From positions 1,240,001 through 1,304,000 of the forward strand of contig OZ240668.1 in the NCBI GenBank assembly GCA_965198655.1: a stretch of 64,000 nucleotides of DNA. Reading direction: 5' to 3'. Each line of letters opens with the position of its first letter. The first letter of the stretch is position 1. Source of the DNA: Lichenicola sp965198655. GTDB lineage: Bacteria; Pseudomonadota; Alphaproteobacteria; Acetobacterales; Acetobacteraceae. The translations under genes were made by a program, and so were the position numbers. This document shows, one piece after another, positions 51,119 through 59,446 of this stretch. The notes below the pieces were generated by a model that saw nothing but the letters and a program-made list of their open reading frames with translations, was not told the DNA's origin and made no database searches.

Positions 51119-52602
51119 GGCGTACCCGCCAGCGCGCGCAGGATGGCCACGTCGTCGAACGGATGGACGATGCCGCCCACGTCCTGGCCCTGCTCGTGGC
51201 CCTTGCCGGCCACCACCAGCACGTCGCCCGGGCGCAGCGCGTCCAGCCCGGCAGCGATGGCGGCGCGTCGGTCGCCGATCTCGATCGCGTCCGGGCAGGC
51301 GGCACTGATGGCGGCGCGGATCGCGGCCGGGTCCTCCGAGCGCGGGTTGTCGTCGGTGACGATCACCAGGTCGGCCAGCCGGGCGGCAGCCTCGCCCATC
51401 AGCGGCCGCTTGCCGCGGTCGCGGTCGCCGCCGGCGCCGAACACGATCACCAGCCGTCCGCCGGCCTCGGCGGCGTGCGGACGCAGCGAGGCGAGCAGCC
51501 GCTCGATCGCATCCGGGGTGTGGGCGTAGTCGACATAGGCAGCCGAGCCGTTCGGCAGCCGGGCGGCCAGCTCCATGCGGCCGCGCACGCCGCGCAGGGC
51601 GGGCAGCCGCGACAGCACCGCCGGCAGCCGGTCCTCGTCCGCCTCGGCCAGCAGCGCGGCCAGCAGCGCGTTGTCGGCCTGGAACCGGCCGGGCAGGCGG
51701 AGCCGCAGCTCGATCCGCCGGCCCTGCACCTCCAGCTCCAGCACCTGCCCGTCGGCGAGCGGCACCGCGCGCTGCAGCCGGATCGCGTCGCCGTTCTTGC
51801 CGGCCAGGCGCAGCCGCAGCCGGCGCGACGCGGCGATCGCGCGCAGCCGGTCCAGCGTCGCCGGCTCCATGTCGGCGGAGGCGGCGGCGACCGCCCCCTC
51901 CGGCAGCAGCTCGGCGAACAGCCGCAGCTTGGCCTCGCGATACGCCTCCAGCGTGCCATGGTAGTCGAGGTGGTCGCGAGACAGGTTGCTGAAGCCCGCC
52001 GCCGACAGCCGAACCCCGTCGAGCCGGAACTGGTCCATGCCGTGCGAGCTGGCCTCGATCGCGCAGGCGTGCACGCCCTGGGCGGCGAGGCCGGACAGGA
52101 GCGCGGCCAGCGCCACGCTGTCCGGCGTGGTCAGCGCCGGCGGCGGCTCCGGCAGCACCACGTCGGCGACCAGGCCGAGCGTGCCGAGGCTCGCGGCCGG
52201 AACGCCGTCCCCGGTCCAGAGCTGGCGCAGGAAGTCGGCCGTGCTGGTCTTGCCGTTGGTGCCGGTGACCGCGACCATCCGCTCCGGCTGCGCCCCGGCA
52301 TGGACGGCGGCGAGGCGGGCGAGCGTGCGCCTGGGCTCGTCGGCCAACACCAGCGGCAGGGCCGCGACCCCGTCCGGCCAGGCGGTGCCGCGCGGCGCCA
52401 GCACCGCGACCGCGCCGTGCGCCACCGCGTCGGCGATGTGCCGGCGCCCGTCCCCGGCCGTGCCGGGAAGGGCCGCGAACAGGTAGCCGGGGCGCACCTT
52501 GCGGCTGTCCAGCGCGATGCCCTCGATGGCGAGCGCGCCGGCGCCGGGCGGCACCGCGACCAGGCCGCAGGCGAGCAGGCCGAGCGGAGCAGCCGGGCTC
52601 AC
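51115..52602 (-). CDS. murE: UDP-MurNAc-L-Ala-D-Glu--meso-DAP ligase
   Basis: 495 residues. Adds the third residue of the stem peptide. IALDSRKVRPGYLFAALPG, MVAVTGTNGKTSTADFLR (ATP loop), IEASSHGMDQFRLDG and NLSRDHLDYHG are present. DNPRSEDP gives the DNPR motif that selects meso-diaminopimelate over lysine, fitting the lysA/DAP pathway seen elsewhere in the window. Overlaps ftsI by ATGA. Confidence 0.97.
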   Translation of the reverse strand: MSPAAPLGLLACGLVAVPPGAGALAIEGIALDSRKVRPGYLFAALPGTAGDGRRHIADAVAHGAVAVLAPRGTAWPDGVAALPLVLADEPRRTLARLAAVHAGAQPERMVAVTGTNGKTSTADFLRQLWTGDGVPAASLGTLGLVADVVLPEPPPALTTPDSVALAALLSGLAAQGVHACAIEASSHGMDQFRLDGVRLSAAGFSNLSRDHLDYHGTLEAYREAKLRLFAELLPEGAVAAASADMEPATLDRLRAIAASRRLRLRLAGKNGDAIRLQRAVPLADGQVLELEVQGRRIELRLRLPGRFQADNALLAALLAEADEDRLPAVLSRLPALRGVRGRMELAARLPNGSAAYVDYAHTPDAIERLLASLRPHAAEAGGRLVIVFGAGGDRDRGKRPLMGEAAARLADLVIVTDDNPRSEDPAAIRAAISAACPDAIEIGDRRAAIAAGLDALRPGDVLVVAGKGHEQGQDVGGIVHPFDDVAILRALAGTP

Positions 52603-54743
52603 TCGGCGGACCCGGTGTAGCTGACGTCGCGGCGAAGTGCCGCGGGTGCCAGCCGCGCAGCCGGCTGGCCCGGCTCGGGCATCGCCGCCTTCGTGCCAAT
52701 CTTCTCCGTGGTCTTTCCGGCGGTCTTCTCCGCAGTCCGGGCTGCGCGCTCGGCGTCCTTGGCCTGCCTGGCCAGTCGCGCCTGCGCCAGGGGATCGCCG
52801 GGATCGTTGCCGGGGCCGAGCGCCCTGGCGCCGGTGCCGACCGCCGGGGACATCGGAATCGAGAGCGAGGCCTCGATCTGGTCGACGTTGGTGGTGACCG
52901 GGAACAGTCCCATCATCGGCGCGATCCGCGCGACGATCTTCCGCCAGGTCGGCACCGCGTTATAACCCGAGGTGATCCAGCCATGCGTTTCCGGCGTGGC
53001 GACCGGGCTGTCGAGCATCACGTACACCGCGTAGCGCGGGTCGTTCAGCGGAAAGATGCCGGTGAACGCGGTGACGTTGGTGTGCTTGAGGTAGCCGCCA
53101 TGCGCGCCGACCTTTTCCGCGGTGCCGGTCTTGCCGCCGACGAAGTAGCCGGGGATCTCGGCCTGCTTGCCGGTGCGCTCCTTGTCCGGGCCCGCCACCA
53201 CCATGCGCAGGATGCGTCGCAGCAGGGACGAGGTGTCCTCCGACAGCACGCGCGTGCCCTGCGGCACGATCTTCGGCTCAGGTGCCGCGGCATGGTCGTC
53301 CGACAGGGTGTCGGCGACCTGCTGAAGTGCTGGCTGCATGGCGGTGCTGTCGGCGTCGGCGACGGGTGCTGCGTCGCCCGGCTGGGCGTCGTCCCGCGCC
53401 ACCAGGGTCGGCTTGACCAGGATGCCGCCATTGGCGGTGGCGGCGGTGCCGCGCACGATGGCGAGCGGCGGCACCGCGACGCCATGGCCGAACGCCACCG
53501 TCATCACCGCCGACAGGCCCCAGTTGCTCGGGCGCGGCAGCAACGGGCGGGCCGCCTCCGGCAGCTCCACCGGCACGCGGTCGAAGAAGCCCATCTGGCG
53601 CAGCCAGTCCTGCTGGCGCTTCGCACCCGCATCGAGCGCCATGTGGGCTGCCGCCGGGTTGGAGGACAGCGCCAGCGCTTCCGGCATCGCCAGCCAGGGG
53701 GCGAAGTGGTCGGTCTTCATGTCGGAGATGGTGAAGCGTCCGACATGGATCGGTGTGGTGGAGAACCTGTCCCACACATGGGCGATGCCGTCCTGAAGCA
53801 CCATCGCCGCGGTCTGCAGCTTGAAGGTGGAGCCCGGTTCGTACAGTCCGGTGACGGCGCGGTTGAAGCGCTGGTCGTCGGTCGCCTTGTTGTAAAGGTT
53901 GCTGTCGTAGTCCGGCAGGCTGACCATGGAGATGATCTCGCCGGTGCGCACGTCCATCACGATCGCGCAGGCGCCGATCGCCTGGAAGTGCTCCTTCGCG
54001 GCTTCGAGTTCCTCGCGCACCACGCCCTGCACGCGCACGTCGAGCGACAAGCGCAGCGGCGAATGGTCGGCGTTCAGCCGGTGGTCGAAGGAGCGCTCCA
54101 CGCCGCCGACGCCGTGATCGTCCACGTCCACCGCACCCATGATCTGCGCCGCGGTGCGGCCGAGCGGGTAGTGGCGCTTCTCGCCCGGTTCGAAGTAGAT
54201 GCCGGGGATGCCAAGGTCGTTGATCGCCAGTTCCTTGTCCGGCGTGATGTCGCGGACGACGTAGACGAACTGCTTCTTCGACGACAGCCGGCGGATCGTT
54301 TCGTCCACGTCGAGCGTGGGCAGCACCGTCTTGAGCTTGGCCGCCGCGTCGGCCGGATCGACCAGCTCCAGCGGGTTGGCGAACACCGCGGCCAGCGGCA
54401 GCGAGATCGCCAGGATCTGGCCGTTGCGGTCGGTGATGGTGGCGCGGCGCACGTGCGGCAGCCCGACGTCGTCGGCATACAGGCTGTGCGGGTCGGTCTT
54501 GATCGTGGGGATGGACGGCACCTGCGGCGCGATCTGGCGGTGCGCCGGTGCCATCGGGAACAGCACGGTGGCACCGGCGAGCTTCAGCGACACCGCGCCG
54601 AACAGCCCGGCGAAGCCGGCGGCGGTGGCGAGCAGGCGCACGCGCATCCGCTCCAGCGACGCGCGCTGCTGGAGATCGCGCCCGGTCACGCTGACCATTG
54701 TTTCCGGTCGCCAGCCGGGTCCGGTCCGGTTCTCGGACGCCAC
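52599..54743 (-). CDS. ftsI: Septal penicillin-binding protein 3 (FtsI)
   Basis: 714 residues, longer than the 588 of E. coli. Septal transpeptidase partner of FtsW. A transmembrane segment near residue 45 (LLATAAGFAGLFGAVSLKLA), the pedestal domain (RATITDRNGQILAISLP), then the acyl-serine box EPGSTFKLQ, SSNPAAAH and VGGKTGTAEKVG. The last 80 residues are a charged, alanine-rich extension (DAERAARTAEKTAGKTTEK). It is three bases from the ftsL stop. Confidence 0.96.
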   Translation of the reverse strand: MASENRTGPGWRPETMVSVTGRDLQQRASLERMRVRLLATAAGFAGLFGAVSLKLAGATVLFPMAPAHRQIAPQVPSIPTIKTDPHSLYADDVGLPHVRRATITDRNGQILAISLPLAAVFANPLELVDPADAAAKLKTVLPTLDVDETIRRLSSKKQFVYVVRDITPDKELAINDLGIPGIYFEPGEKRHYPLGRTAAQIMGAVDVDDHGVGGVERSFDHRLNADHSPLRLSLDVRVQGVVREELEAAKEHFQAIGACAIVMDVRTGEIISMVSLPDYDSNLYNKATDDQRFNRAVTGLYEPGSTFKLQTAAMVLQDGIAHVWDRFSTTPIHVGRFTISDMKTDHFAPWLAMPEALALSSNPAAAHMALDAGAKRQQDWLRQMGFFDRVPVELPEAARPLLPRPSNWGLSAVMTVAFGHGVAVPPLAIVRGTAATANGGILVKPTLVARDDAQPGDAAPVADADSTAMQPALQQVADTLSDDHAAAPEPKIVPQGTRVLSEDTSSLLRRILRMVVAGPDKERTGKQAEIPGYFVGGKTGTAEKVGAHGGYLKHTNVTAFTGIFPLNDPRYAVYVMLDSPVATPETHGWITSGYNAVPTWRKIVARIAPMMGLFPVTTNVDQIEASLSIPMSPAVGTGARALGPGNDPGDPLAQARLARQAKDAERAARTAEKTAGKTTEKIGTKAAMPEPGQPAARLAPAALRRDVSYTGSAE

Positions 54744-54746
54744 GGA

Positions 54747-55601
54747 TCAGTTGCCGTCCGACAGCGGCACCGGGGCCGGAAGGGCGAGATGGCTGCCGCC
54801 GCCGAGCGAGGAGCCGAGCGCGGACGCGGTCTGCGGCACGGCGTAGCTCGCCGGACGCTGCGCCGGCCAGCTCGCGCGCGCCGGCCGCCAGGCGGCGGCC
54901 GCCTCGATCGGCGGGCGGGCGGCATACGAGCCGCCGGCCGTCGCCACAACCGGCCGCGCGTGCGGCTCGGCATAGGCGGCGAGGTGGACCGGCGCCGTAG
55001 CGCGTAGGGTGGCGGCCGCCCGGTGCGTGGCGGCCGCATGCATCGCCAGCACGGGACCGGCGTCGGCGAGCGCCACCTCGCGGTGCGCCGCGGCGACGTG
55101 GACCAGCGGGCTGCGGAACGGATGGGCTTGCGCGAGCCTGACCGGCCTCGGCGCGGCCGCGGTCCCGGCGGTGGTGGGGGCCGGCTCGGCGCGGGCGGAC
55201 AGGATCGCGTCTGGCGCGGGCGCCTGTGCGGAGGCGAGGGCCGTCGGCGCTTGTCCGACCAGGCCAGGGGCGGTCTGCGGCGTCGCGATCGGGTGCGGCG
55301 GAACCTCGGCGCCCGGCGGGGGCAGGCGGTGGTCGAGCGACGCCATCTGCACGAACTGGGTCGGCGCCATCGCCTGCAACTGCGGCAGGAAGCGGGTGGC
55401 GAGGACCTGCAGCCGGTCCGGCTGGTTCAACAGCGCCCATTCCGCGCGCAGCATCGCGGTGCGCTCGCGTATGGCCTGCGTGTCCGACACGATGGCGCTG
55501 ATCTGCTGGTCGAGCAGGGTGGTGCGGTGCTTCTCCGAGTACAGGTAGAGGCCCGAGGCGCCGGCCAGGATCGCGCAAACGCAGGTGAAGGGGCGGATCA
55601 T
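54747..55601 (-). CDS. ftsL: Cell-division protein FtsL with long C-terminal extension
   Basis: 284 residues from ATG at 55601 (ATGA overlap with rsmH). The FtsL core is short: one transmembrane segment (TCVCAILAGASGLYLYSE) and a periplasmic coiled coil (LDQQISAIVSDTQAIRERTA, MLRAEWALLNQPDRLQVLA). After about residue 115, roughly 170 residues of Ala/Pro/His-rich low-complexity sequence follow, which ordinary FtsL (about 100-120 residues) lacks. The call is from the core and its fixed position between rsmH and ftsI. Confidence 0.88.
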   Translation of the reverse strand: MIRPFTCVCAILAGASGLYLYSEKHRTTLLDQQISAIVSDTQAIRERTAMLRAEWALLNQPDRLQVLATRFLPQLQAMAPTQFVQMASLDHRLPPPGAEVPPHPIATPQTAPGLVGQAPTALASAQAPAPDAILSARAEPAPTTAGTAAAPRPVRLAQAHPFRSPLVHVAAAHREVALADAGPVLAMHAAATHRAAATLRATAPVHLAAYAEPHARPVVATAGGSYAARPPIEAAAAWRPARASWPAQRPASYAVPQTASALGSSLGGGSHLALPAPVPLSDGN

Positions 55602-56617
55602 CGGGCGTCTCCGGAAGGAGGAATGGCATCGAGGCGTTGCAGCGCGCGCAGCTTGGCGCTGCGGGCGCGCGGGTTGGCGCGACATTCGGCGTCGCCCGGG
55701 CGGAGCGCGCGGGCGAGCAGCCGGAACGCGGGCGGCGTGTCGGGACGGCTGAGGCCGCGCGGATCGTGTCGCGACGGGGCCGGGGTGCGGCCGGCGGCGT
55801 CCTGCATGAAGCGCTTGACGATGCGGTCCTCGAGCGAATGGAACGACACCACCACCAGCCGGCCGTGCGGGCGGAGCAGGCTCGCCGCCTGCGCCAGGCC
55901 CTGCTCGATCTGGCGCAGCTCGTCGTTGACGCGGATGCGCAGCGCCTGGAACGAGCGGGTGGCGGGATCGAGGCCGGACTTCTCGGGCGGCACCACGCGC
56001 CGGATGATGGAGGCGAGCTGCAGCGTGGTTGTGATCGGCGCTTCCGCGCGCGCGGCGACCACGGCACGGGCGATGCGGCGCGACAAGCGCTCCTCGCCGA
56101 ACTGGTAGAGCACATCTGCCAGTTCGGCTTCCGGCAGGGTCGCGACGAGGTCGGCGGCGCTTGGGCCTTGCAGGCTCATGCGCATGTCGAGCGGGCCGTC
56201 GTTTCGAAACGAGAAGCCACGCTCCGCTTCGTCAATCTGGAACGACGACACGCCGAGGTCGAGCACCACGCCGTCGAGGGCGACGACGCCGGCGTCGCCC
56301 AGCAGGGCCAGCATGTCGCCGAACCCGCCCTGGAGCAGGTGCAGGCGCTGCTCGCCGTGCTCGGCGCGCAGCCGCGCAGCCAGCGCGAGGCCGCGCGCGA
56401 TCGCCTGCGGGTCGCGGTCGATCGCCCACAGGGTGCAGCGCGCCCGGGCCAGGATCGCCGAGGCGTAGCCGCCGCCGCCGAAGGTGGCGTCGAGATAGGT
56501 GCCGCCGTCGGTCGGCTGCAACTGCTCCAGCACCTCGCCGAGCATCACCGGCAGGTGGCCACCGTTCATGCGGCTGCGGTCCTCGCGGGGTCCAGGAACG
56601 CTCATGGGAGCACTCAT
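55598..56617 (-). CDS. rsmH: 16S rRNA m4C1402 methyltransferase
   Basis: 339 residues from ATG at 56617, overlapping the mraZ stop (ATGA); in-frame ATGs at 56605 and 56569 are alternatives. N4-methylates C1402 in the ribosomal P site. HLPVMLGEVLEQLQPTDGG begins the core, YLDATFGGGGYASAILAR is the SAM site, DGVVLDLGVSSFQIDEAERG and FSFRNDGPLDMRM follow, and SFQALRIRVNDEL and VVVSFHSLEDRIVKRF close it. All RsmH/MraW signatures are intact. Confidence 0.97.
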   Translation of the reverse strand: MSAPMSVPGPREDRSRMNGGHLPVMLGEVLEQLQPTDGGTYLDATFGGGGYASAILARARCTLWAIDRDPQAIARGLALAARLRAEHGEQRLHLLQGGFGDMLALLGDAGVVALDGVVLDLGVSSFQIDEAERGFSFRNDGPLDMRMSLQGPSAADLVATLPEAELADVLYQFGEERLSRRIARAVVAARAEAPITTTLQLASIIRRVVPPEKSGLDPATRSFQALRIRVNDELRQIEQGLAQAASLLRPHGRLVVVSFHSLEDRIVKRFMQDAAGRTPAPSRHDPRGLSRPDTPPAFRLLARALRPGDAECRANPRARSAKLRALQRLDAIPPSGDAR

Positions 56618-57087
56618 GAGGCGGCTCCGGCGGCGGCGGGCAGGGTAACGCTGCGGGCACGGAGCCGGGCCTCGGCGCGCCGGCGCTCCGCGGCTTGCGG
56701 TTCCCAGATCTGGAAGTGGCGGCCGAGCCCCATGAAGGCGACCGACTCGGAGACCCCGGCATGGGCCGCCAGCGCCTCGGGAAGCACGATCCGGCCTTCC
56801 TTGTCCGGATCGACCGGATAAGCGTCGCCGTAGAGCGACAGCGCCATATCTTCCTGATCGTCGCTGAACAGGTCGAGCCGGTTCAGGTTGGGTCCGAGCT
56901 GGAGGTAGGCCGGCATCGGCCAGGCCTCGATGCAGGGATGCTTCGGCGACTGGCGCAGCACCAGCAGCGCGTCGCCGGGCTGCGACTCGGCGGCCTGGGC
57001 GCGCAGGATGGCGCGGTAGCCGGCGGGGATCGAGACCCGGCCCTTGGCATCCAGGCGGTTCTGGTGCGCACCGAGGAACACGCTCAT
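56614..57087 (-). CDS. mraZ: Transcriptional regulator MraZ
   Basis: 157 residues. DNA-binding protein of the AbrB-like fold that controls the dcw cluster, including its own gene. Two SpoVT/AbrB-like repeats carry the DXXXR motifs: NRLDAKGRVSIPAGYRAIL near the N-terminus and YPVDPDKEGRIVLPEALAAH in the second half. First gene of the cluster; its stop overlaps rsmH. Its expected operator, four TGGG boxes, lies about 136-170 bases upstream of the start. Confidence 0.97.
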   Translation of the reverse strand: MSVFLGAHQNRLDAKGRVSIPAGYRAILRAQAAESQPGDALLVLRQSPKHPCIEAWPMPAYLQLGPNLNRLDLFSDDQEDMALSLYGDAYPVDPDKEGRIVLPEALAAHAGVSESVAFMGLGRHFQIWEPQAAERRRAEARLRARSVTLPAAAGAAS

Positions 57088-57222
57088 CGATGCCCCCCTC
57101 CCGCACCCGGATTCGCCGGTTCAAGCCGCCCCCACGGCATGGTCTGTTGGCGCATTCCGCATGCGCCGGTCCCGGTCGCGGGCCATGGAGCGATGCCGGA
57201 GCAGACACGCAGGAGACCGCTT

Positions 57223-57256
57223 TGGGTGACCGTGGGATATCATGGGATTTTGTGGG
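57223..57256. promoter_or_regulatory. Four TGGG boxes at exact 10-bp spacing, MraZ operator
   Basis: TGGG at 57223-57226, 57233-57236, 57243-57246 and 57253-57256, on the plus strand (opposite to mraZ). In Escherichia coli and Mycoplasma, MraZ binds tandem TGGGN boxes with this helical period upstream of its own gene. Position and regularity fit autorepression of the dcw cluster. Confidence 0.8.
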
Positions 57257-57369
57257 AGGTCAAACTAAAGCCGGGGTGAAAATGGCTGAAAACCGCGGCT
57301 TGCAGCAGATGAACGCGTTGCGGCGCCTCTAAAAAATGATCCACATCCGAAACAGCGCCGACGATTACT

Positions 57370-57384
57370 GTTCACTTTTTGTTC
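57370..57384. promoter_or_regulatory. Perfect GTTC-N7-GTTC LexA box upstream of mraZ
   Basis: GTTC at 57370-57373 and 57381-57384 with a 7-base spacer, the direct-repeat SOS operator of alphaproteobacteria. It is 283 bases upstream of mraZ and 65 bases beyond the rnpB 3' end. A TTGAGA -35-like hexamer on the minus strand (57388-57383) overlaps the box, which would let LexA block a leftward promoter; the -10 is not clear. Confidence 0.55.
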
Positions 57385-57448
57385 TCAAGAGAATCGGTGC
57401 TTGCTCGACGCTCGGGAGCATGGTCCGACCCGAGCGAAGGAGGGAAGG

Positions 57449-57888
57449 GCCAGACGGCCTGTAAGCCGGGTTCTGTGCGCGGGCCGAGGCCCACGCGACG
57501 GTCATTCCTCTGGGACACGCATCGCTGCGTGCCTCGCGCGACCAACCCGGACGACGAGGCGGGAGAGCCTCCGGCGCGCGGCACGGATGCCGGCACCTGT
57601 CGTCCCTATTCGGTCTTGCTCCCGGTGGGGTTTACCCTGCCGCCGCCGTTGCCGGAAGCGCGGTGCGCTCTTGCCGCACCGTTTCGCCCTTGCCCGCAAC
57701 ATGCGTCCCGTCGCCGTAGGCCGGCGCCGGGACGCACGCCGTGCGGGCGGTTTGTTTTCTGTGGCACTGTCCCTGGGGTCGCCCCCGCCGGCCGTTAGCC
57801 GGCACCGTTCTCCCGTGGAGCCCGGACTTTCCTCCACCGCGAGGGGACGTGAGCCCCGCCGCGACAGCGACCGTCCAGCCGTCTGGCG
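57449..57888 (-). ncRNA. rnpB: RNase P RNA
   Basis: About 440 nt, bacterial type A. The 5' and 3' ends pair (GCCAGACGGC at 57888-57879 with its complement at 57458-57449) as helix P1. The conserved GAGGAAAGTCCGGGCTCC follows the 5' part (on the minus strand near 57837-57820), GGGTAAACCCCACCGGGAGCAAGACC-type sequence lies in the middle (about 57640-57612), and GAACCCGGCTTA precedes the 3' P1 strand. It is the catalytic RNA that cuts tRNA 5' leaders. A TTGACG hexamer at 57919-57914 is a possible -35 element. Confidence 0.95.
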
Positions 57889-58240
57889 TGCGGACCCTGA
57901 CCGCCGCCTTGCGATCCGTCAAGCGGCCGGTTCGGCCGGGCTCCGAGTCGGGCAGGGAGCGGCGCGCGGGGACGAGCGCCAGCTCCAGCATGGCGGACGG
58001 GTCGGACGGTGCAAAGAGTGCGGAACCACTGTGACAAGGGCCGCAGCCCGTCGCTTCATCGCGATGATCACCGGTGCGCGTCCGGACAGCGTGTGCCGTC
58101 ACGCGGAAGAAACGTTGCATCCGTGCGTGCGGATCATGTTTCGACTCAAGCATCGTGATCAACGTTTGATGCTGCCACGACATCTTTAACAATGCATCGG
58201 CGGTCGTGCTTGTTCTGTGAAGACGCCTGGCGGCCCAAGC
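57889..58240. other. Region between petA and rnpB, no recognised gene
   Basis: About 350 bases. It probably holds the rnpB promoter and the petA transcript end. ATCAA-CGT-TTGAT forms a small inverted repeat near 58160-58172. No petB or petC reading frame is present. Confidence 0.5.
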
Positions 58241-58888
58241 TCAGATCTTGCGGATGCTGTCGAAGTCGAAGGCGGAACCGTCCGGATCGACGCCGATGCG
58301 TAGCCGCGACGGTTCGGTCAGCCGGTAGGGCGGCACCGGCAGGTTGTACTGGGCCGGCGCGCCGACGAACACGCGTCCGGCGAGGTCGAAGCGCGAGCCG
58401 TGGCAGGGGCAGGCATAGCCGCCCGGCCAGTCCCCGCCGCCGGACGCCGGCTCCGGCTGGGGATGGAACTTCGGCACGCAGCCGAGATGGGTGCAGATCC
58501 CGACCATGACCCCGAACTCGGGCACGATCGAGCGGTGCCAGTTGGTGGCGTAGGCGGGCTGCTGGCGCTCGGTCGAGCTTGGATCGCGCAGGTGCGGCGG
58601 CGTCGCCTCGAGGCGGCGCAGCGCGTCCGGGGTGCGTCGCACCACGAACACCGGCATGCCGCGCCAGACCGCCACCACCTGCTGTCCCGGCGCCAGCGGG
58701 GCCAGGTCGACGTCGACCGCGGTGTCGGCGACGTCCTGCACGGTGCGCCGGCCTAGGCTGTCGAGGAACGGCCAGGCGAAGGCGCAGGCGCCGAGCCCGG
58801 CGGTCGCGACCGTGACCAGGGACAGGAAGTCGCGACGGACCGGCGCGGGCGCTTCGTCGTCGGGGGGCACGGGCGGGGAGCCTGTCAT
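58241..58888 (-). CDS. petA: Rieske iron-sulfur protein (ubiquinol-cytochrome c reductase type)
   Basis: 215 residues. An N-terminal twin-arginine-like stretch (VRRDFLSLVTVATAGLG) and membrane anchor precede the soluble domain. The 2Fe-2S ligands are in ICTHLGCVP and CPCHGSRFD, the two disulfide cysteines included; NLPVPPYRL is the usual C-terminal proline strand. It would carry electrons from quinol in complex III. In most relatives petB and petC follow directly, but downstream there is only the rnpB region. Its ATG overlaps the preceding membrane-protein gene. Confidence 0.92.
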   Translation of the reverse strand: MTGSPPVPPDDEAPAPVRRDFLSLVTVATAGLGACAFAWPFLDSLGRRTVQDVADTAVDVDLAPLAPGQQVVAVWRGMPVFVVRRTPDALRRLEATPPHLRDPSSTERQQPAYATNWHRSIVPEFGVMVGICTHLGCVPKFHPQPEPASGGGDWPGGYACPCHGSRFDLAGRVFVGAPAQYNLPVPPYRLTEPSRLRIGVDPDGSAFDFDSIRKI

Positions 58889-59373
58889 GGCAGGGGGTGG
58901 AACGAGCCGGGGGATCCGGCATCGATGGCGACGCTGCGCGCGATGCGGTTCACCTTGAGCGTGAACAAGCGCGGCAGTTGGCCGCGCGTGCCGGGACAGG
59001 AGCCGGAATGCTTCTCCATCACGTCCATCCGGCTCGCGTCGGGAGGATCGTTGCCGTTGATCACGAACAGGAGGCAGTCCGGCGAGTCGTGGGTCAGACC
59101 GTCTTGCACCACCAGTCGGCGCAGGTGCTCCACCAGCGGATAGTCGCTGGACCAGTCCAGGTTCGACGGGAACGCGCCGCCGGACAGCCGGTCGAGCAGC
59201 CCGAAGCGCTGCAGCGCCAACAGGACCAGGCCGGCCATGAGCGCCACCAGCACGCGCTGCACGATCCGGCTGCGGGTCGTGCGCGCGCCGCGCCGGTCCG
59301 CAGGCGGGGTCTGCCGTAGGGCGGTCGGGTCGGCAGGGGGTGCGGTCGGGCGGCGGGTCCGGCTGGTCGGCAT
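58885..59373 (-). CDS. Hypothetical single-pass membrane protein
   Basis: 162 residues. A basic, proline-rich N-terminus (RTRRPTAPPADPTALRQ) precedes one hydrophobic segment (VLVALMAGLVLLALQRFGLL, about residues 41-60). The C-terminal 100 residues (DWSSDYPLVEHLRRLVVQDG, DCLLFVINGNDPPDASRMDV) would be periplasmic. No family recognised. It is coupled by ATGA overlap to petA, so a link to the bc1 complex or its maturation is possible but unproven. Confidence 0.7.
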   Translation of the reverse strand: MPTSRTRRPTAPPADPTALRQTPPADRRGARTTRSRIVQRVLVALMAGLVLLALQRFGLLDRLSGGAFPSNLDWSSDYPLVEHLRRLVVQDGLTHDSPDCLLFVINGNDPPDASRMDVMEKHSGSCPGTRGQLPRLFTLKVNRIARSVAIDAGSPGSFHPLP

Positions 59374-59446
59374 GCCGCCTCCTTAGCAGGATGCGGCCGG
59401 CCTGCCACCCGTGCCGGCATCACGCGGGATGGGCATCGCGCCGCGG

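Noticed and set aside
57372..58192. Open frames overlapping the RNase P RNA gene
   Set aside because: The RNA has full conserved sequence and P1 pairing; the frames are Arg/Pro-rich and have no ribosome sites.
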